From Mycolicibacterium parafortuitum (GTDB lineage Bacteria > Actinomycetota > Actinomycetes > Mycobacteriales > Mycobacteriaceae), in contig NZ_AP022598.1 of assembly GCF_010725485.1 (NCBI RefSeq), positions 868,001 through 932,000 of the forward strand: a stretch of 64,000 bases of DNA, given 5' to 3'. Positions 19,808-28,829 of the stretch are shown piece by piece; positions within the stretch are counted from its first letter, which is position 1; every line of letters starts with the position of its first letter. Under the pieces are notes generated by a model. It did no database searches, had not been told where the DNA came from, and saw only the letters and a program-made list of their open reading frames with translations. The translations under genes and the position numbers were made by a program.

Positions 19808-19826
19808 TCTGAGATACAGTCGTTTC

Positions 19827-20366
19827 ATGTCGTCCCGGGAAGAGCTGCTGCGCGCTGCCGCCGATTTCCTCGGCCGCCGCCCCAACGCGACGCAGGACGA
19901 GATCGCGGCCGCGGTCGGGGTGAGCCGCGCGACCCTGCACCGCCATTTCGCGGGCCGGGTCGCGCTGATGACCGCCCTGGAGGAGCTCGCGATCGCCGAG
20001 ATGCGCCAGGTGTTGGCCGACGTCCGCCTCGACGACGGGCCCGCGGCCGACGCGCTGCGCAGACTGGTCACCGCGTGCGAGCCGGTCTCGCCGTACCTGG
20101 CGCTGCTGTACAGCCAGAGCCAGGACCTCGACTTCGACTCGACGCTGCAGGCGTGGGACGAGATCGACACCGCGATCACCGAGTTGTTCCTGCGCGGCCA
20201 GCGCGACGGCGAGTTCCGTCCCGAACTGCCCGCGGCCTGGCTGACCGAGGCCTTCTACAGCCTCGCCGGCGGGACGGCGTGGTGCATCCGCGCCGGCCGG
20301 GCCGCCGCCCGTGACTTCGACCGATTGATCATCGACCTACTACTCAACGGAGTGACAACCTCATGA
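19827..20366 (+). CDS. TetR-family regulator
   Basis: A 179-residue repressor of standard length. The N-terminal helix-turn-helix is ATQDEIAAAVGVSRATLHRHFAGR. The ligand-binding domain ends with an aromatic-rich segment (FYSLAGGTAWCIRAG). ATG 19827 (MSSREELL) is chosen since it sits just after the palindrome at 19790-19807. The next gene, an MFS exporter, starts 22 bases downstream, so this is a classic autoregulated repressor-pump pair. The inducer is unknown. Confidence 0.93.
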   Translation: MSSREELLRAAADFLGRRPNATQDEIAAAVGVSRATLHRHFAGRVALMTALEELAIAEMRQVLADVRLDDGPAADALRRLVTACEPVSPYLALLYSQSQDLDFDSTLQAWDEIDTAITELFLRGQRDGEFRPELPAAWLTEAFYSLAGGTAWCIRAGRAAARDFDRLIIDLLLNGVTTS

Positions 20367-20388
20367 ACCGCCTTCACGGAGTGAAGAC

Positions 20389-22008
20389 ATGAGCAGAAGG
20401 TGGTTCGCCCTCGGCGTGCTGACCCTGGCCGTGCTGATCATCGGCATCGACGGCACGGTGCTCTCGCTGGCCACCCCGTTCATCAGCGCCGATTTGGGCA
20501 CCACCGCGACCCAACTGCTGTGGATCGGCGACATCTACTCGTTCGTGCTCGCCTCGCTGCTGATCAGCATGGGCAGCCTCGGCGACCGGATCGGCCACAA
20601 GCGGCTACTACTCTGCGGTGCAACGGCATTCGCGGCAGCCTCGGCCCTGACCGCGTACGCGGGCACCCCGGAGGCGCTGATCGCGACCCGCGCCCTGCTC
20701 GGTGTGGCGGGTGCGACGCTGGCCCCGTCGACCCTCGCGCTGATCCGCGGCCTGTTCCCCGACGAGCGCGAACGCAGTGTCGCGGTCGGGATCTGGGCCG
20801 CGGCGTTCTCGGCCGGGGCGGCGCTGGGCCCAGTGGTCGGAGGCGTTCTGCTGGAACACTTCTGGTGGGGATCGGTGTTCCTGATCAACATCCCGGTGAT
20901 GGTGGTGCTGCTCGCAGGCGGGCTGGTGCTGCTGCCCGAGCACCACACCACCGATCCCGGGCCCTGGGACCTGCCCAGCGTGGCCCTGTCGATGATCGGC
21001 ATCCTCGGCGTGGTCTACGCGCTCAAGGAGGGCCTCACCGGGTTCTCCCACGGCATCGGCATCGAGGTCCCGGCCGCGGCGGTGCTCGGCGCGATCGCGC
21101 TGACGCTGTTCGTGCGCCGCCAGTTGCGACTGCCGCATCCGCTGATCGACGTGCGACTGCTCGCGAATCCGCGCTTCTCCGGGGTGGTCGCGGCGAACCT
21201 GCTGGCGGTGCTCGGGCTGTCCGGTCTGGTGTTCTTCCTGTCGCAGTACTTCCAGCTGGTGCACGGGTACGGCCCGCTGAAGGCCGGGCTGGCCGAACTG
21301 CCCGCGGCGGTGACCGCGACGGTGTTCGGCGTGCTCGCCGGGGTCGCGGTGCGCTACTTCTCGCACCGCAGCGTGCTCGCCGCGGGACTGGCTCTCGTCG
21401 GCGTCGCGATGGCCGCGCTGATGACCTCGCTGATCGTGTTCGCTCCCCTGACTCCGTATGCCCCGCTGGGCATTTCGCTGTTCGTCGTCGGCGTGGGCCT
21501 CGGCCTGGCGTTCACCGTCGCCAGCGACATCATCCTGACGACGGTGCCGAAGGAACGCGCGGGCGCGGCCGCGGCGGTCTCCGAGACCGCCTACGAACTC
21601 GGCATGGCCCTGGGTATCGCGCTGCTGGGCTCGATCCTGACCGCGGTGTACCGCACGGTCGTGGTCGCACCGGGGATCCCCGCCGCGGCCGCGGAGAAAG
21701 CACGCGATTCGCTGCCGAGCGCGATCCAGGTGGCGCACACGCTTCCGGCCGATCAGCAGGGCGCACTGCTCGAGGCCGCGAAAAGCTCGTTCACGCACGG
21801 CCTCACGGTGTCCGCCGGCGTGGGCGCCGCGCTGATGCTGACCGCCGCGGTCGCGGTCTGGTGGGTGCTGCGGCCGGCTACGGCCGCCGCCTCACCAGGC
21901 GCTGCCGAGGTCGGCGTGCTCGCGGATCCAGGCGTGCATCACGATGCCCGCGGCGACCGAAGCGTTGATGGAGCGGGTGGACCCGAACTGGGCGATCGAA
22001 ACCGTTAG
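20389..22008 (+). CDS. MFS drug efflux transporter (DHA2, 14-TM type)
   Basis: A 539-residue proton-coupled exporter of the QacA/EmrB class. Motif A is GDRIGHKRLLL after TM2, and the antiporter motif C region reads AFSAGAALGPVVGGVLLEHFWW. Fourteen hydrophobic helices are visible up to about residue 500. The last 39 residues (from ASPGAAEVG) are non-hydrophobic and are encoded antisense to the end of the trmH-like gene, a 117-base convergent overlap. This suggests loss of an older stop codon. It is co-transcribed with the upstream TetR gene. Drug specificity cannot be told. Confidence 0.93.
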   Translation: MSRRWFALGVLTLAVLIIGIDGTVLSLATPFISADLGTTATQLLWIGDIYSFVLASLLISMGSLGDRIGHKRLLLCGATAFAAASALTAYAGTPEALIATRALLGVAGATLAPSTLALIRGLFPDERERSVAVGIWAAAFSAGAALGPVVGGVLLEHFWWGSVFLINIPVMVVLLAGGLVLLPEHHTTDPGPWDLPSVALSMIGILGVVYALKEGLTGFSHGIGIEVPAAAVLGAIALTLFVRRQLRLPHPLIDVRLLANPRFSGVVAANLLAVLGLSGLVFFLSQYFQLVHGYGPLKAGLAELPAAVTATVFGVLAGVAVRYFSHRSVLAAGLALVGVAMAALMTSLIVFAPLTPYAPLGISLFVVGVGLGLAFTVASDIILTTVPKERAGAAAAVSETAYELGMALGIALLGSILTAVYRTVVVAPGIPAAAAEKARDSLPSAIQVAHTLPADQQGALLEAAKSSFTHGLTVSAGVGAALMLTAAVAVWWVLRPATAAASPGAAEVGVLADPGVHHDARGDRSVDGAGGPELGDRNR

Positions 22009-22548
22009 CGCGGCGCCGTCTTTCGCGTCGTCGGTGATGCCGGGCCCTTCCTGGCCGAAGATCAGCAGGCAGTCGCGGGGCAGGCTGACCTCTTCGAGGC
22101 GGGCCGCGCCGGGCACGTTGTCCACGGCGACGGTGCACAACCCGGCGCCCGCGGCGAACTCGAGGAGTTCGGCGGTGCTGTCGTGATGGCGCAGCCGCTG
22201 GTAGCGGTCGGTCACCATCGCGCCGCGCCGGTTCCAGCGCCGCCGGCCGACGATGTGCACGGTGTCCACCGCGAACGCGTTGGCCGTGCGCACCACTCCG
22301 CCGATGTTCGCGTCGTTTCCGAAGTTCTCGATCGCGACGTGCAACGGGTGCCTGCGGGTGTCGATGTCGGCGATGATCGCCTCCCGCGTCCAGTACCGGT
22401 ACGCGTCGACGACATTGCGGGTGTCCCCCGCCCGCAACAACTCCCGGTCGTAACGCGGGTCGTCGGGCAGCGGGCCCTGCCACGGACCGACGCCGGTTCC
22501 GCCACCCCATTCGGTGGGGCCGGGGAGCTCGTCGGGCGGCTCAGCCAT
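21892..22548 (-). CDS. TrmH/SpoU-family RNA 2'-O-methyltransferase (Rv0380c-like)
   Basis: A 218-residue SPOUT methyltransferase using SAM to methylate ribose in tRNA or rRNA. The three family motifs are present: motif 1 in NDANIGGVVRTANAF, motif 2 in LLIFGQEGPGI, motif 3 in GSTRSINASVAAGI. Together they form the trefoil-knot SAM site. ATG 22548 is used; it overlaps the stop of the lipoprotein gene by eight bases. There is an N-terminal extension of about 65 residues without clear domain match. The target nucleotide is unknown. Confidence 0.92.
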   Translation of the reverse strand: MAEPPDELPGPTEWGGGTGVGPWQGPLPDDPRYDRELLRAGDTRNVVDAYRYWTREAIIADIDTRRHPLHVAIENFGNDANIGGVVRTANAFAVDTVHIVGRRRWNRRGAMVTDRYQRLRHHDSTAELLEFAAGAGLCTVAVDNVPGAARLEEVSLPRDCLLIFGQEGPGITDDAKDGAALTVSIAQFGSTRSINASVAAGIVMHAWIREHADLGSAW

Positions 22549-23440
22549 CGGAGGTGGTCCACAGCCCGGCACGGGTGCCCGCCAGCGACACCGTCGCGTA
22601 GAGCAGGGCGTGGTTGATCTCGCCCTGCGTGCACAGCGACACGTCGACGCGGACGCCGTCGCGCGACTCGTCGGGCAGCACCAGCACCGAGGAGCCGTAC
22701 ACGTCGCACGCCCGGCTCAGACCCCTGCCCTGCCGCGTCGGGGAGGTGAACACCATCATCGGGCCACCCCGCTGCGCCGAGTCGTCGCGGTACCGCTCTG
22801 TCAGGCCGGTGATCTCGAGACCGAGCAGCATGTACCCCTGCCCTTGGAACGCGGCCGGGTCGCCGAGCGCGGCCGGGGCCAGTTGCGCACCGTCGGCACG
22901 GAATGCGTCGACGCTGGTGGTCTTCACGGCCAGGCCGGCATCGTCGCCGGTCGCCGGGGGCAGCCCGACCGGGAACGCGGCCGGATAGGCCATGGTGGTC
23001 CCGGGCGTGCGCTCGCGCGGCGAGTACGCGTAGATGCCGCGCACCTGCGACTGGTCCCGCAGCGGCCCGATGCACACCGTGCCGGTCATCCGGTCCGGCG
23101 TCGGCGCCGAAAGCGGTTTGATGTCAAGGGTTGTCACGTCCTGGCAACCACCGACCCCGTTCGCCTCCAGCGGGTGCGCGAGCGCGCCGTACAGACCGAA
23201 CCGGATGTCCTCGGGCGCGGCGTGCGGCTCCCCCTCCGCGGCGACGGACGCGTCCACGTCGACGAGGACATGCTCGGCCTCGAAGCGCAGGTTCGTCACC
23301 GACATGTTCCAGCCGAGTAGCTGCAGGGCCTCCCCGATCGTCGCGGTCTGGGCGGAGAACACGTCACGGCGGTCGGCGGTGTCACCGGAGCAGGACGTCA
23401 CGGCGAACACGATCGCCGCCAACATGGCGATTACGCGCAC
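22541..23440 (-). CDS. Putative lipoprotein (Rv0381c-like)
   Basis: A 299-residue exported protein. The N-terminus (MRVIAMLAAIVFAVTSC) is a short signal peptide with a lipobox-like VTSC, giving a lipidated Cys17. The mature part is mixed alpha/beta with several cysteines (GVGGCQDV, GTVCIGP, RACDVYG, SLCTQG) that could form disulfides outside. Position between a trmH-like gene and ttfA matches Rv0381c. It is expressed in the same direction, six bases after the SDR gene. Function unknown. Confidence 0.85.
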   Translation of the reverse strand: MRVIAMLAAIVFAVTSCSGDTADRRDVFSAQTATIGEALQLLGWNMSVTNLRFEAEHVLVDVDASVAAEGEPHAAPEDIRFGLYGALAHPLEANGVGGCQDVTTLDIKPLSAPTPDRMTGTVCIGPLRDQSQVRGIYAYSPRERTPGTTMAYPAAFPVGLPPATGDDAGLAVKTTSVDAFRADGAQLAPAALGDPAAFQGQGYMLLGLEITGLTERYRDDSAQRGGPMMVFTSPTRQGRGLSRACDVYGSSVLVLPDESRDGVRVDVSLCTQGEINHALLYATVSLAGTRAGLWTTSDG

Positions 23441-23446
23441 AGGCCC

Positions 23447-24223
23447 TCAGGTCCGCCCACGGCCCTTGCCGACCACCCTGGTCAGGCTGCGTACGACATT
23501 CCGGGGCACCAGCCGCCCGCCGGTGGTGAGCGCCTTGTACTGCAGACCCGGGATGATGACCACCTTGTCCTTCGCGACGTCGGCCATGGTCTCGCGGACC
23601 ACCTCGTCGACCTCCAGCCACAGGAACGGCGCGGTGCCGGCCATGTCGATCCCGGCGCGGGCATGGAACTCGGTGCGCACGAAGCCAGGACACAGCGCGT
23701 GCACCCCGACGCCGGTGCCGGTCAGGCCGTTGGCGAGGCCTTCGGTGAACGACACCACCCACGCCTTGGACGCCGAGTAGGTCGAGCCCCGGCCGGGCAG
23801 CAGACCTGCGACGCTGGCGACGTTGAGCACCGTGCCCCGGCCGGCCTCGATCATCGACGGCAGGGCCGCGTGCGTGAGCTGCATGACCGCGGTGACGTTG
23901 ACGTCGAGCTGTGCCTGCAGCGCGTCGTAATCGGCCGTCCAGAACTCACCGGAGATGCCGAAGCCGGCGTTGTTGACCAGCACCTGCACGCCGGCCCGCA
24001 GCCGCTCGCACACCGCGGCACGGCCGTCGGCGTCGGCGAGATCGGCGCGGATCACCTCGACACCGGCGCCTGCCTCATCACGAAGCTCAGCGGCGAGTGT
24101 CTCGAGTCGGGCCACATCCCTGGCGACCAGCACCAGGTCGTAGCCGTCGACGGCGTAGCGGCGGGCGAATCCCTCGCCGAGCCCGGACGTCGGTCCGGTG
24201 ATCAGGGCGACGGGACGGGACAT
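23447..24223 (-). CDS. Short-chain dehydrogenase/reductase
   Basis: A 258-residue classical SDR. The cofactor loop is TGPTSGLGEGFA, followed by the Arg in VARD that favours NADP(H). The NNAGFG motif and catalytic YSASK are present, with Ser in NVASVAGLLPG upstream. The C-terminus (RSLTRVVGKGRGRT) is basic, as in long-chain acyl or ketone reductases of mycobacteria. It takes the position where M. tuberculosis has pyrE (umpA) between Rv0381c and Rv0383c, so this spot differs between lineages. Substrate unknown. Confidence 0.92.
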   Translation of the reverse strand: MSRPVALITGPTSGLGEGFARRYAVDGYDLVLVARDVARLETLAAELRDEAGAGVEVIRADLADADGRAAVCERLRAGVQVLVNNAGFGISGEFWTADYDALQAQLDVNVTAVMQLTHAALPSMIEAGRGTVLNVASVAGLLPGRGSTYSASKAWVVSFTEGLANGLTGTGVGVHALCPGFVRTEFHARAGIDMAGTAPFLWLEVDEVVRETMADVAKDKVVIIPGLQYKALTTGGRLVPRNVVRSLTRVVGKGRGRT

Positions 24224-24237
24224 GTCCCAGAGAATAC

Positions 24238-25011
24238 TTATCGCTGATAGTTGGGCGACTGCCGCCCGTTCGGCGGCGCCGGCTGCGGCGCGGGGCGGCG
24301 CACCGGTCCCGGCGGCGGCACGTCGCGGCCTGCCGGAGCGGGGGTCAGCGGACGGCTCGGGGAGCCGGTACGGCGGGCGACGGGCTGCCCGGTGGCAGCG
24401 GTCGGCACCGGCGGCAGCACCCGCAGCAGATCGTTGAACTGCCGCACGGTGCGCAGGCCCTCATCCCACTGGGCGCGGGTGCTGGTGACCGGCATGCTGA
24501 TCAGCGTCCAGTTGCCTTCGTTCCACATGATCTCCGCGACATCGGGCGCGGTGTGGGCGAACGTGACCATCCGGCGGTCGCAGGCGCGCCGCGCCGCGTC
24601 CAGATTCGTGGAGTACACCATCCGCGGGCCGATCGCGCCGAGCAACCAGATGTCGTTCTCCTGGGGCTCCTTGAGGCCCTTGAGCCGCATGTCGACGGTG
24701 ACGTTGGTGCCGACCTTGCGGTGCAGCGCGATCACGGTCGCGACGTCGTCGAGGTCGAAGATGAACACGGCCTCACCGCGGATCTGACCGAGCACCACAT
24801 TCCTGGCGGTGACGTCGCCGACGGTCGACATCACGCCGCGCTTCCAGCGCTGCACGATCTCGCCGGACTCGCGCTCGTAGTCGAAGCCGTGCGATTTGGC
24901 CCACGACTTGCGGCGACGCCCGAGGCCGCGGCGGCGGTCGAGGTCGACGTACAGCAAGACGGCCGCACCCACGAAACAGAGTGCGGACAGCGTGAACCAA
25001 AGCGGGACCAT
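24238..25011 (-). CDS. ttfA: Trehalose monomycolate transport factor TtfA (Rv0383c-like)
   Basis: TtfA binds MmpL3 and is needed to move trehalose monomycolate to the outer membrane; it is essential in mycobacteria. This copy has 257 residues: one N-terminal TM helix (about 3-23), a basic stop-transfer (DRRRGLGRRRKSWAK), a folded cytoplasmic domain to about residue 185, and a disordered Pro/Arg-rich tail. Identity rests on position beside clpB and on the sequence pattern of the N-terminal anchor. It starts at ATG 25011. Its 3' end is 14 bases from the SDR start. Confidence 0.82.
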   Translation of the reverse strand: MVPLWFTLSALCFVGAAVLLYVDLDRRRGLGRRRKSWAKSHGFDYERESGEIVQRWKRGVMSTVGDVTARNVVLGQIRGEAVFIFDLDDVATVIALHRKVGTNVTVDMRLKGLKEPQENDIWLLGAIGPRMVYSTNLDAARRACDRRMVTFAHTAPDVAEIMWNEGNWTLISMPVTSTRAQWDEGLRTVRQFNDLLRVLPPVPTAATGQPVARRTGSPSRPLTPAPAGRDVPPPGPVRRPAPQPAPPNGRQSPNYQR

Positions 25012-25089
25012 TGCCCTAAGAGTAACTTCTCAGCCCGCCGAACCGAGAACTCGAGCCGGTCACAACTTGTCACCGGGTCGAACCGGCCC

Positions 25090-25147
25090 GCGAGAGTGCG
25101 CTCAGATCGCCATTCTTCGCTCGACCACGCTCTGGACGCACTCTCGC
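25090..25147. repeat. Long-spaced inverted repeat downstream of clpB
   Basis: GCGAGAGTGCG (25090-25100) and CGCACTCTCGC (25137-25147) are perfect 11-base inverted repeats around a 36-base loop, in the gap between clpB and ttfA. It could be a remnant of a dispersed intergenic repeat or a secondary RNA structure. The rest of this 291-base gap is covered by the terminator and tandem array. Confidence 0.7.
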
Positions 25148-25164
25148 GCGATCGGGACGCGAAA

Positions 25165-25192
25165 ACCCCGCCACACCGAAGTGTGACGGGGT
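25165..25192 (-). terminator. Intrinsic terminator of clpB
   Basis: ACCCCG-C-CACAC, loop CGAA, GTGTG-A-CGGGGT forms an 11-base-pair stem with one mismatch. Read on the minus strand it is followed by TTTTCG, the order expected downstream of clpB, about 110 bases after its stop. Its right arm merges with the first 32-base tandem unit. Confidence 0.75.
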
Positions 25193-25312
25193 CTTCGCGC
25201 AAGCGCTCATCCCAGCCGTCGGGTCTTCGCGCAAGCGCTCATCCCAGCTGTCGGGTCTTCGCGCAAGCGCTCATCCCAGCTGTCGGGTCTTCGCGCAAGC
25301 GCTCATCCCAGC
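25189..25312. repeat. 32-base tandem repeat spanning the clpB stop codon
   Basis: Three full units and a 28-base partial unit start at 25189, 25221, 25253 and 25285. Units are identical except one C/T change in the first. Each carries TTCGCGCAAGCGCTCATCCC. The clpB stop (TCA on the plus strand, 25303-25305) and its last codons lie in the fourth unit, so the array looks like repeated duplication of the 3' end of clpB. This is a likely variable-number locus. There are no spacers, so it is not CRISPR. Confidence 0.95.
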
Positions 25313-27849
25313 ACCAGCGAGTCTCCGTCCGCGCTGACGTTGACCGGCACCACGTCGCCGTCGTGCACGTCACCCGCCAGCAGCATCCTGGCCAGCTGGT
25401 CACCGATGGCCTGCTGCACCAGCCTGCGCAGCGGCCTGGCGCCGTAGAGCGGGTCGAAACCACGCTCGGCCAGCCACTTCTTCGCGGGCAGCGACACCTC
25501 CAGCGTCAGCCTGCGCTGCGCCAGCCGCTTGGCCAGCTGCTCCAGCTGGATGTCGACGATCGACACCAGCTGCTCCGGGTTCAGCGCGTCGAACATGATC
25601 ACGTCGTCGAGCCGGTTGATGAACTCCGGCTTGAACGCCGACCGCACCGCGGCCATCACCTGCTCCTCCGAACCGCCGGCGCCCAGGTTGGACGTCAGGA
25701 TCAGGATGGTGTTGCGGAAGTCGACCGTGCGGCCCTGACCGTCGGTCAGCCTGCCCTCGTCGAGGACCTGCAGCAGCACGTCGAACACGTCCGGGTGCGC
25801 CTTTTCAATCTCGTCGAACAGGATCACCGTGTACGGACGCCGCCGCACCGCCTCGGTCAGCTGACCACCCTGGTCGTAGCCGACGTACCCGGGCGGGGCA
25901 CCGACCAGCCGGGCCACCGAGTGCTTCTCGCCGTACTCGCTCATGTCGATGCGGACCATCGCGCGTTCGTCGTCGAACAGGAACTCCGCCAGCGCCTTGG
26001 CCAGCTCGGTCTTACCGACGCCGGTCGGGCCCAGGAACATGAACGAGCCCGTGGGCCGGTTCGGGTCGGCGACACCGGCGCGCGAGCGCCGCACCGCATC
26101 CGAGACCGCCTGCACGGCCTTTTTCTGCCCGACGACCCGCTTGCCCAGCTCCTCCTCCATGCGCAGCAGCTTGGCGGTCTCGCCTTCGAGCATCCGGCCG
26201 GACGGGATACCGGTCCACGCCTCCACCACCTCGGCGATGTCGTCGGGGCCGACCTCCTCTTTGAGCATCACGTTCTCGCGGGCCTCGGCCTGCGGAAGCG
26301 CGGCGTCGAGCTTCTTCTCGACCTCCGGGATGCGGCCGTAGCGCAGCTCGGCGGCCTTGGCCAGATCACCGTCGCGTTCGGCCCGGTCGGCCGCACCGCG
26401 CAGGTCTTCCAGCTGCTCCTTGAGTTCGCGCACCACATCGATGGCGCCCTTCTCGTTCTGCCAGCGCGTGGTCAGCTCGGCCAACTCTTCCTTCTTGTCG
26501 GCCAGTTCGGCACGCAGCTTCTCCAGCCGGTCCTTCGACGCGGCGTCCTCCTCCTTGGCCAGCGCCATCTCCTCGATCTCGAGACGGCGGACCAGCCGCT
26601 CGACCTCGTCGATCTCGACAGGCCGGGAGTCGATCTCCATGCGCAGCCGGGAGGCAGCCTCGTCGACGAGGTCGATGGCCTTGTCCGGCAGGAAGCGGCT
26701 GGTGATGTAGCGGTCGCTGAGGGCGGCCGCCGCGACCAGCGCGGAGTCGGTGATGCGCACACCGTGGTGCACCTCGTAGCGCTCCTTTAGGCCGCGCAGG
26801 ATGCCGACGGTGTCCTCGACCGACGGTTCGCCGACCAGCACCTGCTGGAAACGGCGCTCCAGCGCGGCGTCCTTCTCGATGTACTTGCGGTACTCGTCGA
26901 GGGTGGTCGCGCCGACCAGCCGCAGTTCACCGCGGGCCAGCATCGGCTTGATCATGTTGCCCGCATCCATCGCCGATTCGCCGGTCGCGCCCGCGCCGAC
27001 GATGGTGTGCAGTTCGTCGATGAACGTGATGATCTGCCCGGCCGAGTTCTTGATGTCGTCGAGGACGGCCTTCAGGCGCTCCTCGAACTCACCGCGATAC
27101 TTCGCACCGGCCACCATCGAGCCGAGATCCAGCGATACGACGGTCTTGTCGCGCAGGCTCTCCGGAACGTCGCCGGCAACGATGCGCTGGGCCAGGCCCT
27201 CGACGATCGCGGTCTTGCCGACACCGGGCTCACCGATGAGCACCGGGTTGTTCTTGGTGCGCCGGCTCAGCACCTGCACCACGCGCCGGATCTCGTGATC
27301 GCGGCCGATGACGGGGTCGAGCTTGCCTTCCTTGGCGCGCGCGGTCAGATCGGTGGAGTACTTCTCCAGGGCTTGATAACTGCCCTCGGGGTCCGGGTTG
27401 GTGACCCGGGCGCTGCCGCGTACCTTGACGAACGCCTCACGCAGCGCCTGCGGCGACGCCCCGTGGCTGGTGAGCAGCTTGGCGACGTCGGCGTCCCCGG
27501 ACGCGAGACCGAACAGCAGGTGCTCGGTGGAGACGTACTCGTCGTCCATCTCGGTCGCGAGGTGGGTCGCCGCGGTGATCGCCGCGATCGCCTGCGGCGC
27601 CAGCTGCGGCTGCGAATTCGATCCGGTCACGCTGGGCAGCCGGTCGAGCAGCCGCTGCGTTTCCGCACGGATGGTCGCGGGTTCGACGCCGACGGCCTCC
27701 AACAGCGGGGCGGCGATGCCATCGTTCTGCGTCAGCAGCGCCATCAACAGGTGAGCGGGCGTGATCTGCGGGTTGCCCGCGGCGGTGGCCGCCTGCAGCG
27801 CCGAAGTCAGAGCCGCCTGGGTCTTGGTCGTCGGATTGAACGAGTCCAC
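25303..27849 (-). CDS. clpB: ClpB disaggregase (Hsp100)
   Basis: ClpB is a hexameric AAA+ unfoldase that, with DnaK-DnaJ-GrpE, pulls proteins out of aggregates. This 848-residue protein has the N-terminal Clp repeat domain (1-145), NBD1 with GEPGVGKT, the coiled-coil middle domain (about 405-525, rich in E/K), NBD2 with GPTGVGKT, and the C-terminal small domain. It starts at ATG 27849. A HAIR element 77-97 bases upstream points to HspR repression. The 3' end lies within a tandem repeat and a terminator follows. Confidence 0.98.
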   Translation of the reverse strand: MDSFNPTTKTQAALTSALQAATAAGNPQITPAHLLMALLTQNDGIAAPLLEAVGVEPATIRAETQRLLDRLPSVTGSNSQPQLAPQAIAAITAATHLATEMDDEYVSTEHLLFGLASGDADVAKLLTSHGASPQALREAFVKVRGSARVTNPDPEGSYQALEKYSTDLTARAKEGKLDPVIGRDHEIRRVVQVLSRRTKNNPVLIGEPGVGKTAIVEGLAQRIVAGDVPESLRDKTVVSLDLGSMVAGAKYRGEFEERLKAVLDDIKNSAGQIITFIDELHTIVGAGATGESAMDAGNMIKPMLARGELRLVGATTLDEYRKYIEKDAALERRFQQVLVGEPSVEDTVGILRGLKERYEVHHGVRITDSALVAAAALSDRYITSRFLPDKAIDLVDEAASRLRMEIDSRPVEIDEVERLVRRLEIEEMALAKEEDAASKDRLEKLRAELADKKEELAELTTRWQNEKGAIDVVRELKEQLEDLRGAADRAERDGDLAKAAELRYGRIPEVEKKLDAALPQAEARENVMLKEEVGPDDIAEVVEAWTGIPSGRMLEGETAKLLRMEEELGKRVVGQKKAVQAVSDAVRRSRAGVADPNRPTGSFMFLGPTGVGKTELAKALAEFLFDDERAMVRIDMSEYGEKHSVARLVGAPPGYVGYDQGGQLTEAVRRRPYTVILFDEIEKAHPDVFDVLLQVLDEGRLTDGQGRTVDFRNTILILTSNLGAGGSEEQVMAAVRSAFKPEFINRLDDVIMFDALNPEQLVSIVDIQLEQLAKRLAQRRLTLEVSLPAKKWLAERGFDPLYGARPLRRLVQQAIGDQLARMLLAGDVHDGDVVPVNVSADGDSLVLG

Positions 27850-27913
27850 GACACCTCCCTTTCAGGTATGGAGGGCTGCACAGCAGGCCCTTCGAATGCT
27901 TGTCCCCTCTAGC

Positions 27914-27946
27914 AACGCAGTCAAGGTTGAGTCTGTTCCGCTCAAC
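27914..27946 (-). promoter_or_regulatory. HAIR element and possible SigH promoter of clpB
   Basis: TTGAG (27927-27931), nine bases, CTCAA (27941-27945) match the core of the HspR-associated inverted repeat CTTGAGT-N7-ACTCAAG. On the minus strand GGAACA overlaps the HAIR spacer and GTTG follows 18 bases after GGAAC, a spacing compatible with a SigH-type promoter. Both fit heat and oxidative control of clpB; the sigma assignment is weaker than the HAIR. Confidence 0.7.
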
Positions 27947-28029
27947 TCTAGAAAGTTTTACCAGATCTTGGAATGTGGACACGAACCCGAGGTCCACCTC
28001 CACGGCCGCCGAGGAGTTAACGTCGCCAT

Positions 28030-28653
28030 ATGTCCGATTCCGGCTTCGGCGACTTCGAGTTCGAACGCAAGTTCTTCGTCGCCGACATGCCCGCCGTCGC
28101 GGCGTCGGACCCGAGTCCGGCCCTGATCGCGCAGGCCTATCTGTTCGCCGCCGACGGCTACGCGGTGCGGGTGCGCCTGCAGGGCCGCGCCCCCGCCGAT
28201 CTGGACGGCACCCCCGCCGAGTTGGTCAGCACACTCGTCGAGGACGCGATCGGCACCATGACCGCGAAAGGTCCGGCCGCGGGCGGCACCCGTTACGAGG
28301 CCGAACGCGAACTGGACCCGCTGGTCGCCGGTCAGATCGTGGCGCGGGCCCCCCACGTGATCCTCAAGATCCGGTCGTCGGTGTGGCTGGGCGAGGACGG
28401 CTGGGTGATCGACCGGTTCCTCGCGGGCAACGCACCGCTGGTCCTGGCCGAGGTGGAACGCAACACCCCCGTCGTCGATCTGGCGATCCCGTCGTTCTGC
28501 ACCACCGAGGTGTCCGAGGACGACCGGTTCCGCAACGAGTACCTGGCCCATCACCCGTTCGGCACGTGGGCGCCCGACTACGCGCGCGAACTAGAGCTGA
28601 TCGGCCCGAGATTCGTCGAGACCCTGGGCCAGAACGAGTTCGAGGGCACCTAG
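28030..28653 (+). CDS. CYTH-domain protein (triphosphatase-like)
   Basis: A 207-residue protein with the N-terminal ExExK motif (Glu10, Glu12, Lys14 in FEFERKFFV) that defines CYTH/triphosphate-tunnel enzymes. These cleave inorganic triphosphate, thiamine triphosphate or related anions with a metal ion. Alternating charged strands (YAVRVRLQG, ILKIRSSVW, VIDRFLAG, LVLAEVERN) provide the tunnel residues. It lacks a CHAD domain. It is divergent from clpB across 180 bases that hold the HAIR site. Substrate not known. Confidence 0.88.
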   Translation: MSDSGFGDFEFERKFFVADMPAVAASDPSPALIAQAYLFAADGYAVRVRLQGRAPADLDGTPAELVSTLVEDAIGTMTAKGPAAGGTRYEAERELDPLVAGQIVARAPHVILKIRSSVWLGEDGWVIDRFLAGNAPLVLAEVERNTPVVDLAIPSFCTTEVSEDDRFRNEYLAHHPFGTWAPDYARELELIGPRFVETLGQNEFEGT

Positions 28654-28688
28654 ACCCCCGGTACAACGCGCGCGACAATTTCGCTCAC

Positions 28689-28700
28689 ATTGAATTCAAT
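28689..28700. promoter_or_regulatory. ATTGAATTCAAT palindrome upstream of the symporter operon
   Basis: A perfect 12-base palindrome, AT-rich within GC-rich DNA, 130 bases before the symporter start. It may be an operator for a regulator encoded elsewhere. The remainder of the 176-base leader is GC-rich with several small stems, and I see no known riboswitch in it. Confidence 0.4.
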
Positions 28701-28829
28701 TCTTCTCTTGAGCGCTCACTCCGTCGAAGCTGACGCAGCCGCTTGACCGCGGCGGGCGCCCGGCGCTGGGCACCCGCAGCATCCCCCTTCGCCCGCTGCG
28801 CGACTCATCGTCTTTCCAGGAGTGCTTCC

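Noticed and set aside
25189..25312. CRISPR array
   Set aside because: The 32-base units are directly adjacent without spacers and no cas genes are present.
24553..26790. A long open frame antisense to clpB
   Set aside because: It mirrors the codon pattern of clpB on the other strand, has no domain or start signal, and is rich in His/Arg/Gln as expected for GC-rich antisense frames.
28654..28829. Riboswitch (guanidine or SAM type) ahead of the symporter
   Set aside because: I looked for the conserved cores of these classes and found none; only small GC stems and a 12-base palindrome are present.
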